DNA from: Theocolax elegans
Lineage: Eukaryota > Arthropoda > Insecta > Hymenoptera > Cerocephalidae
DNA: 64,000 nt
Reading direction: 5' to 3'
Assembly (NCBI GenBank): GCA_026168455.1
Contig: CM047428.1
Coordinates: 37,476,121-37,540,120 of the forward strand
In this document: positions 57,487 to 64,000 of the stretch, one piece after another
How the letters are laid out: every line of letters starts with the position of its first letter
Position numbering within the stretch: the stretch's first letter is position 1
Notes under the pieces: model-generated
Databases searched by the model: none
Told to the model about the DNA's origin: nothing
Seen by the model: only the letters and a program-made list of their open reading frames with translations
Program-made: the position numbers and the translations under genes

Positions 57487-58510
57487 TTGACTATAAATTT
57501 TATTAGTTTTAAAAAATTAATTATAAATTTATACAAAAAAAGAGCAGTAAAAAAATGCCAGACTCAAGGAATAGAATACCTGGTACATCTGCTCATAAAA
57601 AAATTATCTACATCAGTAAGAACCAACTACGATGTACTTTCATCAACATCAATGGAATTCACAACACCAAAGCTACAATCCAGATCAAGTAAAAAGTTAA
57701 AAACTGATACCATTGAAGAAAGTAGCACACAAAATAGAATTATAGATATATCACTACTTTTCCCAATATTAGAAGAATTTTTAGTTTGTCAGATTGTCAT
57801 GGTACAGTTAAATTTTCTGAAGTTAATGTGAGAGGTTTGGGAAGTAAAATAACAATAACATGTACAAACTGTTATAAGGTATTTGTTATTGATTCGAGCA
57901 CAAAAGTTGGAAAAGAAAGTAATGTTTATGAAATAAATTGGCGTATAGTGCACACAATGAGAACTCTTGGTCATGGGCATGCTGGTTTAGTTACTTTTTG
58001 TGGAAATATGGATTTGCCGAGTCCAGTTTCTCACAGTAATTATGACATTATTAATACAGAGATAGAAAATGTTTGTAAAAATTTGGTAAAGAGTCTATGA
58101 AAGCAGCTATCGAGCAATTATATGATTCAACAAGTCAGAATTGCCATATAAATGTATCAGGTGATGGTTCTTGGAGGAAGCGAGGATTCAATTCTCTTCA
58201 AGCTGTTGCAAGTTTGATACTGCATGAGAATGGAAAAGGAATTGACGTTTCTCCAAAGCAATCTATTTGCAGAGCATGTGAATTGCGACCAGAAGAAGGC
58301 ACAGAAGAATATAGAGAATGGTACAACGTACATCAAACTAATTGCTCTGCCAACCACACTGGTAGTTCTGGCAAGATGGAAGTAGATGGAATTGTAGTTT
58401 CAAAGATCTGAAGCACTTTATGGCATAAAATATGCTAATTATATTGGAGATGGAGACTTTATAAAGCTAAGAGAAGTTTATAAAGCTTTGTGCGATGTCA
58501 AAGCATATTG
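57487..58510 (+). pseudogene. Mutator-like-domain transposase, frameshifted and truncated
   Basis: Four pieces in shifting frames follow in order. 57487-57790 is the N-terminal part (IIDISLLFPILEEFLVC). 57786-58090 holds C-x-x-C (ITITCTNCYKVF) and RIVHTMRTLGHGHAGLVTFC. 58090-58400 holds INVSGDGSWRKRGFNSLQAV with the first acidic residue, CRACELRPEEGTEEYREW and SANHTGSSGKMEVDGI. 58400-58510 holds EALYGIKYANYIGDGD, with the second acidic block. These blocks are those of the widespread invertebrate family described in Pfam as a Mutator-like transposase domain; family membership is from memory. The protein stops soon after GDGD, so the C-terminal third with the last catalytic residue is lost. Confidence 0.78.
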
Positions 58511-58804
58511 AGGTTTGTAACACTTTCACAAATACACATAAAATAACTTCAACCACATAATATCACACTAAGCACAAATACACTAAATATAAGAAACCAC
58601 TTGTTGATATAATTTTATCCGTATACTGCAAATAATGTATTATATCTAAGTGTTGACACATTGGTTATGCTGAAATGGAGAAACAAAGAATCAATTTCTT
58701 GACATAAACAAAATATAAATTTAAGGTTATGCAAATACTTATCTGATATAATTTGTTCATGCAGTTTTGTAAACCACTTATTTCTTTTATTTATTTTATT
58801 TAGA

Positions 58805-58807
<3 letters not shown>

Positions 58808-58841
<34 letters not shown>
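58808..58841. repeat. (TA)n microsatellite
   Basis: A pure TA tract of about 34 bp inside the transposon, downstream of the transposase remnant. Confidence 0.95.
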
Positions 58842-58844
<3 letters not shown>

Positions 58845-58894
58845 CATAATATATAATTCTACTTGATATTATAATAGCTCAAAACTGAACTACA

Positions 58895-59065
58895 AACGTG
58901 TGGCTGGTGCACACTTCCATTAACAGCTGTAACACTATCTATGCCTCTCTCTTTCTCTATCACGTGACAAGGCTATTCGAAAAATCAATAATCTTATAGA
59001 AGACTTGTCATGTGAGAGAGAGAGAAAGAGATATTGTACACAACTGTCAAACAGTATTTGTTTTT
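58895..59065. repeat. imperfect hairpin of about 170 bp
   Basis: The left arm TCTCTTTCTCTATCACGTGA (58945-58968 region) pairs with the right arm TCATGTGAGAGAGAGAGAAA (59008-59030 region). Outer parts CTGTAACACTAT and ATTGTACACAACTG extend the pairing weakly. It is non-coding and possibly a small nested MITE; no duplication is evident. Confidence 0.45.
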
Positions 59066-59517
59066 ACTGCATTCTTTATATATTTTTAATTAAATTTAAT
59101 GCTTATAATAAAAATTATAATCATATAATATAGTATATGATTTTTTATCAAAATATTTTTAAAATCCATATAATCATGCATTAATATTCAATAATAGCTA
59201 AGTATTCTTGTAGTTTTAAAAAATTTTATTCCTCTTTTTATAAAGAAACTGATTCTTGAAGTTGATTTTCTGTTATTTTAGATAATACATGTATATTAAA
59301 AAAATATACTGAGTATTATATTAATAAAAACTAGAAAAAAGTCATTATAAACCTATTAAATATATATATTATTAAGATTATATATATATATATATAAAGT
59401 GTATGATACCTGAAGAATATGGTATTAGAATTATAAAATAAGTAAAACTTTAAATCTAATAAGTGAAACTTTAAATGCATTTATCTCATTATTGATTTTT
59501 TAATGATTTTAGCTTAC

Positions 59518-59832
59518 TTGCCGCAGGATATTTCAGAGCCAGGTTGATGAATCACTTTGAAATTTTGGGGAAACTTTTAAAATATATATTTCTACGGACT
59601 TATGTTGCCCAATTTTCAAAAAGATAAGTTTTAGGTGAATGTTATGTACGTATACGTACATAACATTCACTATTTTTCTTATTATTATCAACTTTTATAT
59701 TTAATACATTGTTATTAAATTTTTTTTCAGAAAAAGAAAAACATAAGTCTGTAAACATATTTTCCATGAACATTTTAAGACTAATTATTAGACATTAAAA
59801 GATGCATTCAGTGCTTCAATATCCTGCGGCAA
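59518..59832. repeat. 315-bp segment with 15-bp inverted ends and a central perfect palindrome
   Basis: TTGCCGCAGGATATT at 59518-59532 is exactly complementary to 59818-59832. Inside, GAATGTTATGTACGTA is followed by its own complement, a perfect 32-bp palindrome (59638-59669). No target duplication is seen, so it could be a MITE or subterminal structure of the host transposon. The second copy, at 61182-61495, is part of the tandem duplication. Confidence 0.65.
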
Positions 59833-60047
59833 CTGCAAAAATTGATCAATTTTTTAACATCATTATAAGTTTAATAACCAGAATTAAAAATGCATAATAA
59901 ACATTTTTTATATTGATAACTATAAAGTATAATGTATATATATTATGTAAAAAAAATAAATTTGTAAGAGGAAATAAAAAAAAAAAAATTATTCCAATAA
60001 AAATTGTTTATTTATTTAAAACATTTAACCCAGGCTTGACCCCTTAA

Positions 60048-60470
60048 AAATTAATCCAAATTATTTATTTCTTTGAAGAACATAAAGGATAGATTAAGAA
60101 AAAAATAAAAATAAACTATTTGTGATACTATTTGTGATGTCGGTTTTAGTATATATTTATATTTTTTCCTACATTTTTTAATTACTAAGCCTGGATTCGG
60201 AAATCCACTAGCTTGAATTCGATGGATCTCACGGGTTTTATTTATATTTTTTTAGGGTAAAAATTGGAAAAAGGATTAAAACTTTTTGTGCCTACAAAGA
60301 GAGACCTGAACAGTTCAATCTTTAAGAATGGATAATAAAAGATAAATTCACTATATTTGAGGGGACGAATATCTTTTATGCAGGAATTATAAGAATAGAA
60401 AAAAAGAAAGAAAAAGATAATTAAAAGAAAATAATAAATGAAACATATTATTTTTTTGTTTTACTCATTT
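60048..60470. other. flank between transposon right end and LINE tail
   Basis: AT-rich, non-coding. Repeated in unit 2 at about 61707-62130. Nothing recognised. Confidence 0.5.
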
Positions 60471-60475
60471 ACGGG

Positions 60476-62714
<2,239 letters not shown>

Positions 62715-62730
62715 TATATATATATATATA

Positions 62731-63638
62731 CATATATGGGTGGTTATCTGTGAAATCGAAGATGAAAAAAATGAATGTTACAATAACTGTGGGAATATGA
62801 TGTAGAGGTATCCAGTAGTTCTCTTAAATTTTTTCAAATTTTTTCGTTGCCATTATTTTAAGTTAGAGTGTGTCTAAATTGACATTTTAGCACTTTTTTT
62901 GCATTATATGCCCATTTTCATGAATTTGTAGCTCCTACGGGATGCATTTTTCACTAAAAACGTAAATATGACTTTTTTTTTTTGTAAAAAATTTTTTGAA
63001 TTTTTGATTAAAAATACTTTTAAAGTCATAAATGTACGCTGTCACATTTTTGTAATCCGTTTAAATCTTACATAGTGAAAATCAGCAATTCTGCTACGGA
63101 CTCTGGAAACCCAATACTCTCTGAAAGATCTCTTTTTATAGTCAGAAACTGCCTATAAATTTCCAGAGTGGGTCTAAATCATTAAGATCACTTATGGTCA
63201 ATATCTGGGAAAAGTGCCCGAAATATTAATAGAAATGTAAATTTGTTGCCTTGAAACGATGAATTTGTTAGCATGATCATTGCAAAAAAAAATAATGCAG
63301 TTACCTTGGAGTGGTAGCAAAGCATCTCTACTTTTTCAGTATCAATTTAATCTCCTGTAAGCTGTTAAAAATACAAATATTATTTTACAATTATAAAAAT
63401 CTAATTTTTAAACATTTATAATGCTGGATTTTTAGTTTTACAACCCTTACATGAATTATGATACTAATCTGAAGGATTACGATAAATATATCAACATTAT
63501 TATTATAATAACTGAAAATACGTATTTAATACAAAAAAAAAAAAAACAAAAATATATCAATAAATCAGATCTGAGATTCTAATGATTAATATGATTAATT
63601 GACAGTGACAAGTTTGTGAAATTCAAACCATGTATTGC
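62731..63638. other. AT-rich DNA, no gene seen
   Basis: A run of low-complexity, T-rich sequence with no open frame above 60 residues of convincing composition and no repeat shared with the rest of the window that I could find. Confidence 0.5.
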
Positions 63639-63640
63639 TA

Positions 63641-63691
<51 letters not shown>
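63639..63691. repeat. (AAT)n microsatellite
   Basis: About 17 perfect AAT units directly in front of the LINE 5' region that starts at about 63692. Confidence 0.95.
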
Positions 63692-64000
63692 TCCGGGAAC
63701 CTCCCTTTTGGAGGGTAGAGCACTTTTCCATGCTACCGGACGCGTCCACAGGTTGCGGATAGTGGAACGGCCAGAGAGAGTAGTGGTCATAGGAGACTAT
63801 AACCAGTCTCTCTGGTCAGTCGCTAATATACTGAATAAGCGACCGCGGACAGTGGGATACAAACGCAGCTAATAGTGGTAAGTTGTTGTTTTTTACACCT
63901 ACTCATACACCAAACACACATACACTTCCGCTCGATTTAGCTGAGCCCATGTGCAGTAGGAAGCTCTATAAACGGGCATTTTCCAAGCGGGATATAATTG
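63692..64000 (+). mobile_element. 5' end of an R1-clade LINE running off the window
   Basis: The last 60 bases align with the minus-strand 5' region of copy 1 (about 9952-10012): GGAAGCTCTATAAACGGGCA here against GGAAGCCCTATAAACGGGTA there, followed by CCAAGCG and an ATxATTG in both. It includes the TATAAAC-loop hairpin GCTC-TATAAAC-GGGC at 63963-63977. The start ATTCCGGGAACCTCCC follows an (AAT)n tract directly. The coding region would lie beyond 64000. Confidence 0.6.

Larger units (their letters stand above)
56342..60043 (+). mobile_element. 3.7-kb DNA transposon with 19-bp TIRs and TTAA duplications
   Basis: GGGGTCAAGCCTGGGTTAA at 56342-56360 is exactly complementary to 60025-60043, and TTAA flanks both ends (56338-56341, 60044-60047). 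It encodes one broken transposase (57487-58510). Inside it are a foldback element (56781-57457), two (TA)n tracts, a 58.9-59.06 kb hairpin and a 315-bp segment with its own inverted ends. TTAA targets are used by piggyBac and Kolobok. The transposase is not piggyBac-like, which favours a Kolobok-type assignment. The right end is duplicated at 61061-61703. Confidence 0.8.

Overview
The window looks like heterochromatic, repeat-packed DNA from an arthropod, most likely an insect. I infer this from the mix of Ty3/gypsy elements (one with the F-x-x-H-H-x-x-Y-G...C...C Gag finger of insect Mag-type elements), R1-clade LINEs, a Penelope-like fragment, a tRNA-derived SINE and very AT-rich spacers. 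Species cannot be read from the sequence. I recognise no host protein gene; every coding stretch I can name belongs to a mobile element, and nearly all are broken by stops, frameshifts, insertions or truncation.

Layout. 1-4523: minus-strand Ty3/gypsy element A (gag, protease, start of RT) ending near a 100-N assembly gap (4616-4715). 4716-5053: hAT-like transposase scrap. 5382-7318: decayed LINE ORF1 and unassigned DNA. 7319-7620: Penelope-like GIY-YIG tail. 7715-10020 (minus) and 10440-12620 (plus): two decayed R1-clade LINEs facing each other. 13490-16525 (minus): gypsy B, cut in its protease by a 664-bp foldback element. 16526-18453: third R1-clade copy. 18456-22869 (plus): gypsy C with a 113-bp LTR, a tRNA primer site, a SINE in its leader, gag, protease and a dead RT. 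23277-23870: tail of another LINE. 24527-29950 (minus): gypsy D, the best-preserved element, with a TTAA-flanked palindromic insertion in gag. 30320-31286: gag of gypsy E.

31560-47935 is a 16-kb complex satellite array. It has a ~1.5-kb unit in about six direct copies plus inverted copies, a ~445-bp unit, a ~160-bp unit, and 85-99-bp hairpin-forming units in several blocks. 47936-49776: leader, primer site and 1,050-bp LTR of an otherwise missing minus-strand element. 50052-56290: LTR-like and gypsy integrase fragments and a 921-bp foldback element.

56342-60043 is a 3.7-kb DNA transposon with 19-bp perfect terminal repeats, TTAA target duplications and a broken Mutator-like-domain (possibly Kolobok-type) transposase. 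It carries a second member of the foldback family seen at 15.6 kb. Its right end, its flank and a LINE 3' tail are tandemly duplicated (59397-60930 and 61061-62714) between (TA)n tracts. The window closes with the 5' end of another R1-clade LINE after an (AAT)n tract.

The sequence records order of events: some insertions can be removed on paper and the host element's reading frame closes, which fixes target duplications and relative ages. No annotated piece appears able to move by itself.
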